Shown here one piece after another: positions 15,728 to 25,603 of a stretch of DNA of 64,000 nucleotides. The notes below the pieces were generated by a model. The model worked only from the letters and a program-made list of their open reading frames with translations, had not been told where the DNA came from and ran no database searches. Position numbers and translations under genes: made by a program. Origin of the DNA: Alteribacillus sp. YIM 98480 (GTDB lineage Bacteria > Bacillota > Bacilli > Bacillales > Marinococcaceae); NCBI RefSeq assembly GCF_009765375.1, contig NZ_VTOK01000008.1, positions 66,982-130,981 on the forward strand, written 5' to 3'. Numbering within the stretch: the stretch's first letter is position 1; each line of letters begins with the position of its first letter.

Positions 15728-16999
15728 CTAAAAATCTACATATTTACGTGGGTTCACAGAATTTGATTTTGATCCATTCCAAGGTCCTTCGTGTACTTCA
15801 AAATGAAGGTGAGGCCCTTGAGATGCACCGGTGTTGCCCATGATTCCGATGTTATCTCCTTTTGATACACTTTCTCCAGAAGAGACGCTTATTGAGGACA
15901 TATGAGCATACAAGGTAGTAATTTGTTTGCCATCTATACGGTGAGAAATGAGGACGGTATTACCGTAGCCGTTCATATATTTGGCCTGGACAACGGTTCC
16001 ATCACCAGCTGCCACAATCGGAACGTTCGAACGGCCGCCTTGCCCGATATCCGTACCATGATGCATTCTACCCCAGCGCGGCCCATATTCGGAAGTGACA
16101 GAACCAGTAGCTGGTCTCATCAATTCTCCACTCGCGTTTGCTGATGGGACATCATCGCTTGGATTGTCATTTGAGCTTCCACCGCTTGAGCCGGAAGATG
16201 ATTTTTGTTGTTTTTCTTTTTGACGTTTTTCATAAGCTTTTAGTTCTTGTTCTGCAGCTTCTTCTTGCTTTTTAAGCAGTGCCTCTTCATCTTCTAGGGA
16301 AAGGAGTGCTTCTTCTAACAGTTCCTCTTCTTCTTCAAGGTCGCCTAGAATATCACTTTTATCTTCTCTTTGCCCTTCGAGTTTTTCTTTTAAGTCCTCT
16401 AATTCTTCCAAGCTATCTTCAAGAGATGCTAGCTCCTTTTCTACTTCTTCTTTTGCATCTTCTAACTCTTCTTGATCCTTAATATGTGCTTCTAAAATTT
16501 CTCTATCCTGTTCAGCAATCGTGTTTAGCGCAGATACACGGTCAATAAAATCTCCGAAGCTTTTTGCACCCATGAGAACTTCCAAGTAATCAACGGAACC
16601 GCCATTTTGGTACATCGCTCGCACCCGGTCTTTTAATAATTCATCCCGTTCGGCAATCCGTTCTTCGAGCTCTTTAATACGCTCCCGAAGGTCATCGATT
16701 CGATTTTCCGTTTCTTCTATTTCCTCTTCTTTTTCCGAGATTTTTTCGTTCGTCTCGGTCATTTCCTCATCAAGCTCTCTTAATTCCTTTTCTACTTCTT
16801 TTATATCATCCTCAAGTTCTTCCATTTCTTTTTTCGTTTCTTCGGATTCTGCTTCATTGCTGTTTCTTTTTTCTTCTAAATCGCTTAGTTTCTGACGCAG
16901 TTCCGAACTGGCATTCGCTGTATTTTCTGCATTTCCATATGTAAAGCCTACAGCAATTATAGCAAATGCTAGTACACTCCTAACTAACTGTTTCCTCAT
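15728..16999 (-). CDS. M23 peptidoglycan endopeptidase with coiled coil (EnvC/CwlO-like)
   Basis: A 423-residue exported cell-wall hydrolase. After a signal peptide (about residues 1-28, cut near GNAENTANA) comes a long Glu/Lys-rich coiled coil (about 33-270) like that of EnvC, PcsB and CwlO, a Ser/Gly linker, and a C-terminal LytM/M23 domain (about 300-423). The zinc ligands HHGTD and HLH in GPHLHFEVH are intact, so it should be catalytic, unlike EnvC. I chose the ATG at 16999, preceded by GGAGG. The gene follows ftsX by about 40 bases. Coiled-coil hydrolases are known to be activated by FtsEX, so this is probably the FtsEX-controlled hydrolase of this organism. Confidence 0.9.
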   Translation of the reverse strand: MRKQLVRSVLAFAIIAVGFTYGNAENTANASSELRQKLSDLEEKRNSNEAESEETKKEMEELEDDIKEVEKELRELDEEMTETNEKISEKEEEIEETENRIDDLRERIKELEERIAERDELLKDRVRAMYQNGGSVDYLEVLMGAKSFGDFIDRVSALNTIAEQDREILEAHIKDQEELEDAKEEVEKELASLEDSLEELEDLKEKLEGQREDKSDILGDLEEEEELLEEALLSLEDEEALLKKQEEAAEQELKAYEKRQKEKQQKSSSGSSGGSSNDNPSDDVPSANASGELMRPATGSVTSEYGPRWGRMHHGTDIGQGGRSNVPIVAAGDGTVVQAKYMNGYGNTVLISHRIDGKQITTLYAHMSSISVSSGESVSKGDNIGIMGNTGASQGPHLHFEVHEGPWNGSKSNSVNPRKYVDF

Positions 17000-17039
17000 C
17001 CCCAGGTTTCCTCCTCTATATGTTTCCCTGACCATACAT

Positions 17040-17936
17040 TTAAACTTTTAAAAATTTACGAACAGACGTAAGACTTCCCCAAACGCCAACGAGCGCTCCG
17101 ATCCCAAGCAGAACAAGCGTCACCTGCAAGGTCAGCGGATAAACCGGCAAAAGCTCTGCAAAATTTAACCGTAAACGTTCGGCGAAATTATCATAAAGGT
17201 AGTGATATCCTGCCATTACAGCCGCAACGGGTACAATGGCTCCCAGCACACCGAGCAGCAGACCTTCAAGAAAAAACGGCCAGCGGATAAATCCATTCGT
17301 GGCGCCTACTAGTTTCATAATCTGAATTTCTTTCTGTCTAGCTACAATTGTAAGCTTAATAGTGTTCGATATCAAGAACATAGCTGTGAACATAAGCCCT
17401 AACACGAGGACAATCCCTATCGTTCTCAACACGTTCGTGACATTAAACAACTGCTCCACAACTTGTTCTCCGTAATCAACCCGGTCTATATGAGGAAGTT
17501 TATCCGCTTGTGAAGCAACTTCCTCAGTAAGCTGCGGTTCATCCGCTTGTAGAATAAAAGCATCATTTAATGGGTTCTCATCACGTAAAGACTCAAAAGC
17601 TGCTCTATCTTCTTCGCCAAGGCTTTCTATTAACTCATCAAGGCCTTCATCTTTTCCTAAGTATGTAATACTTTCTACGTGATCTATTTGGTTAAGCCCT
17701 TCTTCTAATTCCTTTTGTTCCTCTTCGGACGCAGTTAAATCAACATACACTCGAACTTCTACATCTTCTTCTACAGTCGACATAAAATGGTTCATATTTA
17801 AAATAAGAATCAAAAAAACACCAACAACCATTAACATAATGGTCACTGCACTAATCGATGCAAAACTCATCCAGCCATTGCGGCCGAGATTTTTCATGCC
17901 TTCCTTTCCGTGACGTACAAGAGTTCTACCTTTCAT
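17040..17936 (-). CDS. ftsX: Cell division protein FtsX
   Basis: A 298-residue membrane protein with four transmembrane helices: one near residues 24-46, then an extracellular acidic domain (about 50-160), then helices near 170-192, 215-240 and 265-288. The motif TIKLTIVARQKEIQIMKLVGATN is diagnostic of FtsX. With FtsE it forms an ABC-type complex that relays ATP hydrolysis to a periplasmic or cell-surface murein hydrolase. The start overlaps the ftsE stop by 11 bases. The extracellular loop is strongly acidic, as in salt-adapted species. Confidence 0.95.
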   Translation of the reverse strand: MKGRTLVRHGKEGMKNLGRNGWMSFASISAVTIMLMVVGVFLILILNMNHFMSTVEEDVEVRVYVDLTASEEEQKELEEGLNQIDHVESITYLGKDEGLDELIESLGEEDRAAFESLRDENPLNDAFILQADEPQLTEEVASQADKLPHIDRVDYGEQVVEQLFNVTNVLRTIGIVLVLGLMFTAMFLISNTIKLTIVARQKEIQIMKLVGATNGFIRWPFFLEGLLLGVLGAIVPVAAVMAGYHYLYDNFAERLRLNFAELLPVYPLTLQVTLVLLGIGALVGVWGSLTSVRKFLKV

Positions 17937-18612
17937 AACCGTAGTCCCCCCTCATCTCATCACGAACAATGCGGCCGGATTCTATCGCGATTACTCGTTT
18001 TTTTATTGTGTTTACGATTTCGCGATTATGGGTAGCCATAAGAACAGTTGTGCCTCTGCGATTAATATCTTCGAGAATATCCATGATCTCCCATGACGTA
18101 TCTGGATCGAGGTTGCCAGTTGGCTCGTCCGCTATCACTACACGCGGGTTATTTACAATGGCACGAGCTATGGAAACTCTTTGCTGTTCGCCCCCTGATA
18201 ATTCATCAGGCAAAAATCGAGCTTTATTTTTAAGCTTAACGATATCAAGCACTTCCATTACACGTTTTCGCAAGACATCGCGCTGTTCTTCAATAACTTC
18301 AAGCGCAAATGCAACATTTTCAAAAACGGAAAGCTTTGGAAGCAGTTTAAAATCCTGAAAAACAACGCCGATTTTGCGGCGCAAATACGGAACGTGCTTT
18401 TCTTTAAGCGTAGTAAGATCAGCTCCGTTGATTATAATGCTGCCTTGAGATGGCTTTTCTTCCCGGTAAATCATCTTTATAAAAGTAGATTTCCCTGCTC
18501 CACTAGGGCCTACAACGTAAACGAATTCTCCTTTTTCAATCAAAATGTCGATATCATTCAAAGCGTTCACACCATTTGAATAGGTTTTCGACACATCTAT
18601 CATTTCTATCAT
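17926..18612 (-). CDS. ftsE: Cell division ATP-binding protein FtsE
   Basis: A 228-residue ABC ATPase with Walker A GPSGAGKST, Q-loop FQDFKLL, signature LSGGEQQR, Walker B VVIADEPTGNLD and H-loop ATHNRE. FtsE powers FtsX at the membrane. I take the ATG at 18612 as start, since AGGAAG lies eight bases upstream and the product begins MIEMIDVSKTY, as FtsE proteins usually do; the open frame reaches 18705. Confidence 0.95.
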   Translation of the reverse strand: MIEMIDVSKTYSNGVNALNDIDILIEKGEFVYVVGPSGAGKSTFIKMIYREEKPSQGSIIINGADLTTLKEKHVPYLRRKIGVVFQDFKLLPKLSVFENVAFALEVIEEQRDVLRKRVMEVLDIVKLKNKARFLPDELSGGEQQRVSIARAIVNNPRVVIADEPTGNLDPDTSWEIMDILEDINRRGTTVLMATHNREIVNTIKKRVIAIESGRIVRDEMRGDYGYER

Positions 18613-18695
18613 ACTCATCACTTCCTGAAGCAAACAATTTCTAAGGGGCAGATAACTGAGCTGCTTGTCCGCTGCTTGCTGAGTTTTTACATCAT

Positions 18696-18899
18696 AAAAG
18701 CGCAAGCGCCCTGGTCAACCGCGACAGGTTCTGGAGCTTTCGAGCAGGGTCGCCTGCGGACCGGCGTCGAAGGGGAAGAAACCCTATTTATAATTTCTTA
18801 CCTTTTTAGAAAAATTCGGCTGCCGAGTCTTTATGGCGGATGCCGTAGTTTTGCTTATACTTTGATCTTTTAACAAAGTTAAACATTCCTAAAGTACAA
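18696..18899 (+). repeat. Dispersed repeat family A, copy 2 (sub-type B plus tail)
   Basis: Begins AAAAGCGCAAGCGCCCTGG and continues with the sub-type B centre (ACAGGTTCTGGAGCTTTCG, then CAGGGTCGCCTGCGG) shared with 40161-40246. It then has the common ATTTATAATTTCTTACC module and the tail module CCGAGTCTTTATGGCG to CTAAAGTAC (18827-18899). It lies upstream of ftsE. Confidence 0.8.
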
Positions 18900-19196
18900 G
18901 AAAAGAGGCTTAACAAAACCAAGCATGTCGTAATTTTGCTGTCATTACATAGAATTTGTAGAAAAAAGGAAAGAAACATATTTTTATGTCATCTTCCACC
19001 AACACATTATATCATCTTTTAAACTAAAAAAATGCTATAAAAGTATTACATTTTCATTTCAAAATAAACGAGAAAAAAATAGATTAGGAGAAAATCCTTT
19101 TAAATAAGGGGTTTTAGAATAGAAAAGATCTGTAATATGAATAAGTGGGAAGGGAATATAACTAGGAAAAAAGACTCATTTTCTAAAATTGGTATA
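18900..19196. other. AT-rich spacer, nothing recognised
   Basis: No gene-like frame, RBS or strong hairpin is visible between the repeat and the cytochrome terminator. The ftsE promoter may lie nearby, but I cannot place it. Confidence 0.4.
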
Positions 19197-19216
19197 GGAC
19201 CGGGGTGCCCCGGTCC
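19197..19216. terminator. GC-rich terminator hairpin of the cytochrome c gene
   Basis: GGACCGGGG-TG-CCCCGGTCC is a perfect nine-base stem just after the cytochrome stop codon. The T-run CCCTTTTT is on the plus-strand side; on the minus strand the downstream bases are TATACCAATTTT. Confidence 0.65.
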
Positions 19217-19225
19217 CCTTTTTCA

Positions 19226-19552
19226 CTATTGCTCTGCAACCCAAGCCGCTACGTTTTCAGCTTCTTCGCCTTCAATAATGTCGGACGGCATACCGCTTCC
19301 GCCGTTTTCAATCATTTCAAGCACTTCTTCTTGAGAATGGTCTCCTGGAAGTTCCGGACCATTCATACCTTCTAGATTTTCACCATGGCACTGTGCACAG
19401 TTTGCTTGATAGCTTTCTTCAGCAGCTGCTTCATCAAACGTTTCGCCGCCGCCTTCATCCCCGCCGGACTCTCCAGTGTCTTCTTCCCCGCCGCCACAGG
19501 CGCCGAGGATAAGTACAGCGCTTCCCGCGACCGCCATCAGAAATTTTTTCAT
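19226..19552 (-). CDS. cccB: Cytochrome c551-type lipoprotein
   Basis: A 108-residue small haem protein. The signal ends in the lipobox LGAC, followed by a Gly/Glu/Asp-rich linker and a haem-binding site CAQCH in NCAQCHGENLEGMNGPELPG; a methionine in GSGMPSDI is the likely sixth ligand. This matches Bacillus CccB (cytochrome c551), a membrane-anchored electron carrier. The ATG at 19552 has GGAGGG six bases upstream. It is monocistronic. Confidence 0.85.
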   Translation of the reverse strand: MKKFLMAVAGSAVLILGACGGGEEDTGESGGDEGGGETFDEAAAEESYQANCAQCHGENLEGMNGPELPGDHSQEEVLEMIENGGSGMPSDIIEGEEAENVAAWVAEQ

Positions 19553-19602
19553 GATGCACCCTCCTACAATAAATATATAAATGAACATTCTTCCAATTTC
19601 GC

Positions 19603-20493
19603 TTACTTATTATACCCTACTGCTTCTTTTTTAAAACCCTCACCAAGAACTTCTGCAGCGTTAGTAACAACGACAAAAGCTTCCGTATCAACAGTTTGAA
19701 CTAATTGTTTCAATTTAGTGACTTCGTTGCGATTTACTACACACATTAATACCTGCCGTGGATTACTTGTGTATCCGCCGCGGCCATCTAATTTCGTCAC
19801 ACCGCGATCTATTTTCGTTAAAATTAAATCAAGTACTTCTTTTTCTCGGTCCGTAATGATTAAAGCAATTTTTGCATAACCTACACCAGTTTGAATAATA
19901 TCAATTGTTTTTCCCGTTACAAACAGACCGATTAAAGCGTATAGAGCGAACTCGAGACTAAATACAAAAGCAGACGCTGCGACAATCAGTCCGTCCATAA
20001 CAACTACACAAGCTCCAAGAGATATGCCTGTATATTTATTTATAATTTGAGCAGCGAGGTCTGTCCCTCCGGTAGAGGCATGCGCGCGGAAAACGAGGCC
20101 GAGTCCAATTCCTACACCGATCCCTCCAAATAGAGCACCAAGCAAGGGATCTTCTACAGCAGGCTGGACGTTTCGTGTTAAGTAAACGATAAACGGAAGA
20201 AATAACGTGCCTACTAATGTTTTTCCACCATATTTCCAGCCGCCTAAAAGTAAAATTCCAGCGGCAAACAACGGAATATTTAATGACCAGAGGGTAATGG
20301 CCGGTTCTATTTCAACAACCTCAAAAACAATCGTTGCAAAACCGCTTAATCCCCCTGACGCGATACGGTTTGGCAGTAAAAATAAATTATAAGATACAGC
20401 TACAATGGCTGATCCTAAGAAGATAAGTATCGTATTGATTGCAACCTGAAGGTTTCGCGGCATCGGCTGCCGCCGTCTATCCCAATTCCACAA
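19603..20493 (-). CDS. YitT family membrane protein
   Basis: A 296-residue protein with five to six hydrophobic helices in the first 190 residues (LIFLGSAIVAVSYNLFLLPNRIASGGLSGFATI; GTDLAAQIINKYTGISLG) and a C-terminal soluble DUF2179 domain (about 205-290, LIITDREKEVLDLILTKIDRGVTKLDGRGGY). YitT proteins are common in Bacilli; their substrate is unknown. The start is a TTG at 20493, placed eight bases after AGGAGG; the nearby ATG at 20500 is out of frame. Confidence 0.85.
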   Translation of the reverse strand: MWNWDRRRQPMPRNLQVAINTILIFLGSAIVAVSYNLFLLPNRIASGGLSGFATIVFEVVEIEPAITLWSLNIPLFAAGILLLGGWKYGGKTLVGTLFLPFIVYLTRNVQPAVEDPLLGALFGGIGVGIGLGLVFRAHASTGGTDLAAQIINKYTGISLGACVVVMDGLIVAASAFVFSLEFALYALIGLFVTGKTIDIIQTGVGYAKIALIITDREKEVLDLILTKIDRGVTKLDGRGGYTSNPRQVLMCVVNRNEVTKLKQLVQTVDTEAFVVVTNAAEVLGEGFKKEAVGYNK

Positions 20494-20590
20494 CCCGCAT
20501 ACCTCCTGCTGTCAGAAACATGATACTTTATTTAGAGCAGCTCTTGTTTCAGCAGTTAAAACCGCTGCATACATTTATAGTTTATACTCT

Positions 20591-21376
20591 TTAATAAGCT
20601 TTTACTAAACCGCCTTCGACAAGCAATGTCTGTCCGGTAACATATGTATTTGCACCAGAGCCGAGAAACACTACCTGCTTTGCAAACTCTTCCGGTGTAC
20701 CATATCGTCCAGCCGGAATCGATGCTTCTAGTTCTGTTCTTATTTCTTTAATTGATTTGCCAGTACGCTCCGCTTTTTTTTCATCCAGCTTCTTTGTGCG
20801 GTCGGTAGCGATTCTTCCAGGCCCTACTGTATTAATAAGCACTCCATCCGGTGCAAGCTCTCTGGCTAAACTTTTAGATAAACCCGCGATTCCCATGCGA
20901 AAAGTATTAGAAAGAATAAGATGATCGATCGGCTCTTTTAAAGAGGCTGATGCAATATTTACGATGCGCCCTTCGTTCTTTTTCAATTCAGGAAGCGCTC
21001 CACGAATAGCACGGATAAAACTAAACAGCGTCAACTCAAAGGCTTCCTGCCAGTCACTGTCTTTCATATCCATAAATGTCCCAGCAGGAGGACCGCCGGC
21101 ATTATTAACGAGCACGTCAATACGTCCCAATTTATCTTTTGCTTCTTCCATCAATGCTTCGATATCTTCTCCTTTTGAAACATCGCATGTTTTCCAATAA
21201 ACCGGACTGTCGCTTTCAGTATGAATTTCTTTTGCGGTTTTTTCTAACGTGTCTTCACTCCGTCCAGAAAGCATTACTTTTGCACCTTCTAGCGCAAACT
21301 GGCGGGCCGCTGCTTTGCCTAGTCCTTTACTAGAAGCTAATACGACAACTGCTTTTCCTTTTAACTCAAGATCCAT
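20591..21376 (-). CDS. Short-chain dehydrogenase-fold protein lacking YxxxK
   Basis: A 261-residue classical SDR fold. The cofactor motif is LASSKGLGKA (residues 13-22), with NNAGG at 91-95 and the catalytic-region Ser in IASAS. The expected Tyr-x-x-x-Lys is replaced: the aligned segment is SNTFR at 156-160, so Ser stands for Tyr and Arg for Lys. Related Bacillus SDRs with this replacement exist, and their activity is unclear. It may be a reductase with altered chemistry or a non-catalytic NAD(P)-binding protein. It stands between prfB and yitT with its own RBS (AGGAGG). Confidence 0.8.
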   Translation of the reverse strand: MDLELKGKAVVVLASSKGLGKAAARQFALEGAKVMLSGRSEDTLEKTAKEIHTESDSPVYWKTCDVSKGEDIEALMEEAKDKLGRIDVLVNNAGGPPAGTFMDMKDSDWQEAFELTLFSFIRAIRGALPELKKNEGRIVNIASASLKEPIDHLILSNTFRMGIAGLSKSLARELAPDGVLINTVGPGRIATDRTKKLDEKKAERTGKSIKEIRTELEASIPAGRYGTPEEFAKQVVFLGSGANTYVTGQTLLVEGGLVKAY

Positions 21377-21428
21377 ACGTTAAACCTCCTCCAATTAGTG
21401 AAAGCCTTTACAGTTCTATGTAAAAATG

Positions 21429-21457
21429 GAGCCGGCCCCGCTATGCAGGCCAGACTC
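21429..21457 (-). terminator. Terminator after prfB
   Basis: On the minus strand GAGTCTGGCC pairs with GGCCGGCTC (one bulge, one G-T pair), followed by CATTTTTAC. It starts ten bases after the prfB stop. Confidence 0.6.
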
Positions 21458-21467
21458 TATGTTCCCC

Positions 21468-22572
21468 CTATGCCTTCATACTTGAACGCAAATATTCATC
21501 GATAAATGGATCAATATTACCATCCATAACCGCAGACGTATTACCAATTTCATGATTGGTGCGGTGATCTTTAACCATATTATAAGGATGGAAAACGTAA
21601 GAGCGGATTTGACTGCCCCAGCCAATCTCTTTTTGTTCTCCCCTAATTTCATTTATTTCTTTTTGCTGTTCTTCTATTTTCATTTGATATAGTTTAGCAC
21701 TGAGCATTTTCATTGCTCGTTCTCTGTTTTTAATCTGAGAACGCTCGTTTTGACATGTAACGACAGTATTAGTTGGAAGATGTGTAATCCGTACAGCCGA
21801 ATCCGTTGTGTTTACGTGCTGACCACCGGCACCGCTTGAACGGTACGTATCAATTTTAAGATCTTCGGTGTTTATTTCAACTTCTACATCTTCATCCATC
21901 TCAGGCATCACTTCACAAGACACAAATGACGTGTGACGGCGCCCAGAAGAGTCAAATGGTGAAATTCTGACAAGCCTGTGGACTCCTTTTTCTGCTTTTA
22001 AGTAACCATACGCATTGTGGCCTTTAATAAAAAGGGTCACACTTTTTACGCCTGCTTCATCTCCTGGCAGATAGTCCAGCGTTTCGACGGAAAAGCCTTT
22101 TTGGTCGGCCCAGCGTTTATACATACGCAATAGCATTTCCGCCCAGTCCTGTGATTCGGTACCGCCAGCACCTGGATGAAGCTCTAAAATAGCGTTGTTT
22201 TTGTCATATGGTTCACTTAAGAGCATCTGTAATTCAAATTCATTTAATTTTTGGTTCAACTCATTGACGCCGTCTTCGAGCTCCGTTTTTAACTCTTCGT
22301 CATTTTCTTCTTTAACGAGCTCATACGAAACTTCTAAGTCATCGTACATACTTGAGAGCTTTTTAAACCCGTTCACACTCTCTTTTAAACCATTTGATTC
22401 ATCGATGACTTTTTTTGAAAGCTCCGGATTATCCCAAAAACCAGGCTCCGTCATTTTTTCTTCGAGCTCAGCAATGCGCTCCTCTTTTTCAGAAAGGTCA
22501 AAGAGACCCCCTAAAGTCCGCTAAACGCTTAGCCATATTAGAAAGTTCATTGCGTATCTCTGCCATATCCAT
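21468..22572 (-). CDS. prfB: Peptide chain release factor 2 with programmed +1 frameshift
   Basis: RF2 recognises UAA and UGA stop codons and triggers peptide release. The gene starts at ATG 22572; 24 codons are followed by an in-frame TGA (22498-22500). Reading continues one base forward (CTT-T-GAC), giving a 367-residue product. The frameshift signals are classical: an internal AGGGGG, then TCT CTT TGA C. The second part carries the SPF-type codon-recognition tripeptide ([10 protein letters not shown]) and GGQ ([10 protein letters not shown]). The frameshift lets low RF2 levels raise RF2 synthesis. It lies downstream of secA, as in Bacillus. Confidence 0.97.
22498..22512 (-). promoter_or_regulatory. 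prfB: RF2 autoregulatory frameshift site
   Basis: Minus-strand AGGGGG (22507-22512), TCT, then the slippery CTT TGA C. The SD-like element sits three bases before CTT, as in the well-studied RF2 frameshift. The zero frame ends at this TGA; the +1 frame continues with [14 protein letters not shown]. Confidence 0.95.
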
Positions 22573-22706
22573 CGTAGCTCACCTCATGTAAAGTTGGAGT
22601 TTCTTACCGGTTAATCGAGAAAAGGTGCTGCAAACGCCCCATCCTGCGGTTGGAGCATTGATTCCCGTCGTTTTTAATGCCAGCAGTAGTATTAGGAAAA
22701 AAAGAG

Positions 22707-22729
22707 GAGGGGGGCGCTTATCCCCCCTC
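22707..22729 (-). terminator. Terminator of secA
   Basis: GAGGGGGG-ATAAGC-G-CCCCCCTC stem followed on the minus strand by CTCTTTTTTTCC, 13 bases after the secA stop codon. Confidence 0.85.
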
Positions 22730-22742
22730 AAATTTGTGTTTT

Positions 22743-25271
22743 CTATTGTGCCGCTTCCTGCCGGCCGTGGCAATGCTTATATTTTTTGCCGCTTCCGCAC
22801 GGACAAGGCTGATTTCTTCCTACGTTTTCTGTTTTTCGAATCGGACGTTTTTTTGTGTTCTGGCGTTCTGTATTGTTGCCGTGCACGGCTTTTCCTTCTG
22901 CTACTTCCTTACGCTCGATGTTATTCTGTACTTGCGCTTTCATAACATACGTTGCCACTTCTTCTTCGATGGATTCAACCATTTCTTCAAACATATTAAA
23001 TCCTTCGAATTTGTATTCACGGAGCGGATCATTTTGACCATATGCTCTTAAATGAATGCCCTGGCGGAGCTGGTCCATCTGATCAATATGATTCATCCAC
23101 TTCCGGTCAACGGCGCGAAGCATAATGACTTTTTCAAATTCGCGCATCATTTCCGGTGTCATTGCTTCTTCTTTTTCATCATACCGGGCGTTGACTTTTT
23201 CTAAAACAAGCTCTGTTATTTCTTCTGGTTCAAGTCCTGTGATTTCTTTTTCCGTAATGTCTTCTGCTGTAAGGACTGTACCTTTCAAGTAATTCACAAG
23301 TGCTTCAAGGTCCCAATCTTCCGGCACTGTATTTTCCGGAGTGTGCAAGGCAACCGCTCGTTCGATTACCGACTTAATCATGTTTTTCACGATTTTGCTG
23401 AGATTATCCGATTCAAGCACTTCCATACGCTGTGCATAAATGATATCACGCTGTTCACGCATCACATCATCATACTGAAGGATTTGTTTACGGGCGTCAA
23501 AGTTGTGGCCTTCCACCCGTTTTTGAGCTTGTTCGACCGCGCGGCTGACGAGTTTGCTTTCAATCGGCTGATCTTCTTCCATCCCTAAACGCTCCATCAT
23601 GCCGCGCATATTGTCAGAGCCAAACCGGCGCATCAGTTCATCTTCCATCGACAGATAAAACTGAGAAGCACCTGGGTCGCCCTGACGACCGGAACGACCA
23701 CGAAGCTGGTTATCAATCCGGCGGCTCTCATGACGCTCTGTCCCGATCACATACAGACCGCCAAGCTCTGTTACACCATCACCAAGTTTAATGTCGGTTC
23801 CGCGGCCGGCCATATTGGTGGCAATGGTAACCGCCCCTTTTTGTCCGGCATCTTCAATAATTTTCGCTTCGTTTTCATGGTTTTTGGCATTTAAAACGTT
23901 ATGAGGGACCTTCCTTTTTTTCAACATTCTTGAGACAAGCTCTGAGGTGTCCACGCCTACCGTACCGACAAGCACCGGCTGTCCTGCCTTGTACAGTTCT
24001 TCAATTTTTTCGGCTACTGCTTTGAATTTACCTTCTCGGGATTTATAAATCATATCTGGCTTATCATCACGAATAATCGGTTTATTCGTTGGAATAGCTG
24101 TTACGTTCATTCCATAAATATTGCGAAATTCCTCTTCTTCCGTTTTTGCTGTACCTGTCATTCCGGCCAGCTTTTCATACATACGGAAATAGTTCTGGAA
24201 CGTGATCGATGCTAGTGTCATGCTTTCTTTTTGCACCTGCAGGCCTTCTTTTGCTTCGATCGCCTGGTGCAGACCGTCGCTGTAACGGCGGCCTTTCATC
24301 AAACGACCGGTAAATTGGTCAACGATAACCACTTGACCTTCCTCTATGACATAATCACTGTCCCGATGCATGGTAACGTGAGCTTTTAACGCCTGATTGA
24401 TGTGGTGGATCAACTGTACATGTTTTTGGTCAAACAAATTTTCAATTTGAAAGGCCTGCTCTGCTTTGTTGACGCCTTCTTCTGTCAGCTGTACATTTTT
24501 CGTTTTTTCATCATAAGTATAATCTTCGTCCAGCTTAAGGCGGCGAACAAAGGCATCCGCAGCCATATATAATTTGGTAGACTGTTCTACTGACCCTGAA
24601 ATAATAAGCGGCGTTCGTGCTTCGTCCACTAAAATGGAGTCCACTTCATCGACAACCGCAAAATAAAGCGGGCGCTGTACCATTTTTTCCTTATACAACA
24701 CCATGTTGTCGCGCAAATAATCAAATCCAAACTCATTGTTTGTACCGTACGTAATGTCTGCCAAATAAGCCTCATGTTTTTCTTCTTTCGTCATTCCTTT
24801 TTGGTTCAATCCGACGCTAAGACCGAGAAAACGGTAAAGCTCCCCCATCGTTTCACTGTCGCGTCCAGCCAGGTAATCATTCACGGTGACAACGTGAACG
24901 CCTTTTCCAGTTATCGCATTGAGATACACTGGCATGGTTGCAACCAAGGTTTTCCCTTCCCCTGTTTTCATCTCGGCAATGTCGCCGTCATGAAGAACAA
25001 TCGCACCCATCAGCTGAACACGAAACGGTGTTAAACCGAGCACACGGGTGGATGCTTCCCGTACAACAGCAAACGCTTCTGGGAGCATTTTTTCTAAAGA
25101 CTCTCCGCTGGCATAACGTTCTTTAAATTCTTCGGTTTTTGCTTGCAGCCCATCATCGGAAAGTTTTTTCATATCATCAGCGTAATTTTCGATCTCATCG
25201 ACGGTTTTTTGAAGTTTTTTTACGCTTCGCTGATTCGTATCACCGATTACTTTTTTTAGTAAACCGATCAT
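22743..25271 (-). CDS. secA: Preprotein translocase ATPase SecA
   Basis: An 842-residue motor that drives unfolded preproteins through SecYEG. Walker A is in [13 protein letters not shown], the DEAD-type box is [17 protein letters not shown], and motif VI includes [23 protein letters not shown]. The C-terminus has the zinc finger [14 protein letters not shown] that binds SecB or phospholipid. I chose the ATG at 25271 ([13 protein letters not shown]), the usual SecA start; GAGAGG is about 14 bases upstream. It is followed by its own terminator and then prfB. Confidence 0.97.
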   Translation of the reverse strand: MIGLLKKVIGDTNQRSVKKLQKTVDEIENYADDMKKLSDDGLQAKTEEFKERYASGESLEKMLPEAFAVVREASTRVLGLTPFRVQLMGAIVLHDGDIAEMKTGEGKTLVATMPVYLNAITGKGVHVVTVNDYLAGRDSETMGELYRFLGLSVGLNQKGMTKEEKHEAYLADITYGTNNEFGFDYLRDNMVLYKEKMVQRPLYFAVVDEVDSILVDEARTPLIISGSVEQSTKLYMAADAFVRRLKLDEDYTYDEKTKNVQLTEEGVNKAEQAFQIENLFDQKHVQLIHHINQALKAHVTMHRDSDYVIEEGQVVIVDQFTGRLMKGRRYSDGLHQAIEAKEGLQVQKESMTLASITFQNYFRMYEKLAGMTGTAKTEEEEFRNIYGMNVTAIPTNKPIIRDDKPDMIYKSREGKFKAVAEKIEELYKAGQPVLVGTVGVDTSELVSRMLKKRKVPHNVLNAKNHENEAKIIEDAGQKGAVTIATNMAGRGTDIKLGDGVTELGGLYVIGTERHESRRIDNQLRGRSGRQGDPGASQFYLSMEDELMRRFGSDNMRGMMERLGMEEDQPIESKLVSRAVEQAQKRVEGHNFDARKQILQYDDVMREQRDIIYAQRMEVLESDNLSKIVKNMIKSVIERAVALHTPENTVPEDWDLEALVNYLKGTVLTAEDITEKEITGLEPEEITELVLEKVNARYDEKEEAMTPEMMREFEKVIMLRAVDRKWMNHIDQMDQLRQGIHLRAYGQNDPLREYKFEGFNMFEEMVESIEEEVATYVMKAQVQNNIERKEVAEGKAVHGNNTERQNTKKRPIRKTENVGRNQPCPCGSGKKYKHCHGRQEAAQ

Positions 25272-25497
25272 GACGCTATCATCGTCCTCTCTTTTCCTTC
25301 TACGGAATATATCATAGAAAAGCATGTTGCCCGCATGCAATGCTGCAACAGATTCATATAGTACTTTTCATAATAGGAAGGTTCTACACTCTAAGGTTTG
25401 TCCCTTCCCAGTATATGGAGAATCTTTTCACACTTATTCATCATTTTATCAGTTTCCGTGTATCCTTACAACGGGGAGGAAACCTGGCCAAACGGAA

Positions 25498-25524
25498 GAG
25501 GCTGCCTCAAAAAGAGACAGCCTC
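25498..25524. terminator. Hairpin between hpf and secA
   Basis: GAGGCTGCCTC-AAAAA-GAGACAGCCTC, eleven paired bases with one mismatch. This is a common Bacillaceae intergenic hairpin type. It probably ends the hpf transcript, although the bases after it on the minus strand (TTCCGTTTGG) are only moderately T-rich. Confidence 0.5.
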
Positions 25525-25603
25525 ATTCTTTATTTAGATGGCAAATGCCATTCTTATATTCTTTATTCAGGACAGCTTTTATTCTGCTGTCAGCATGTAC
25601 ATA

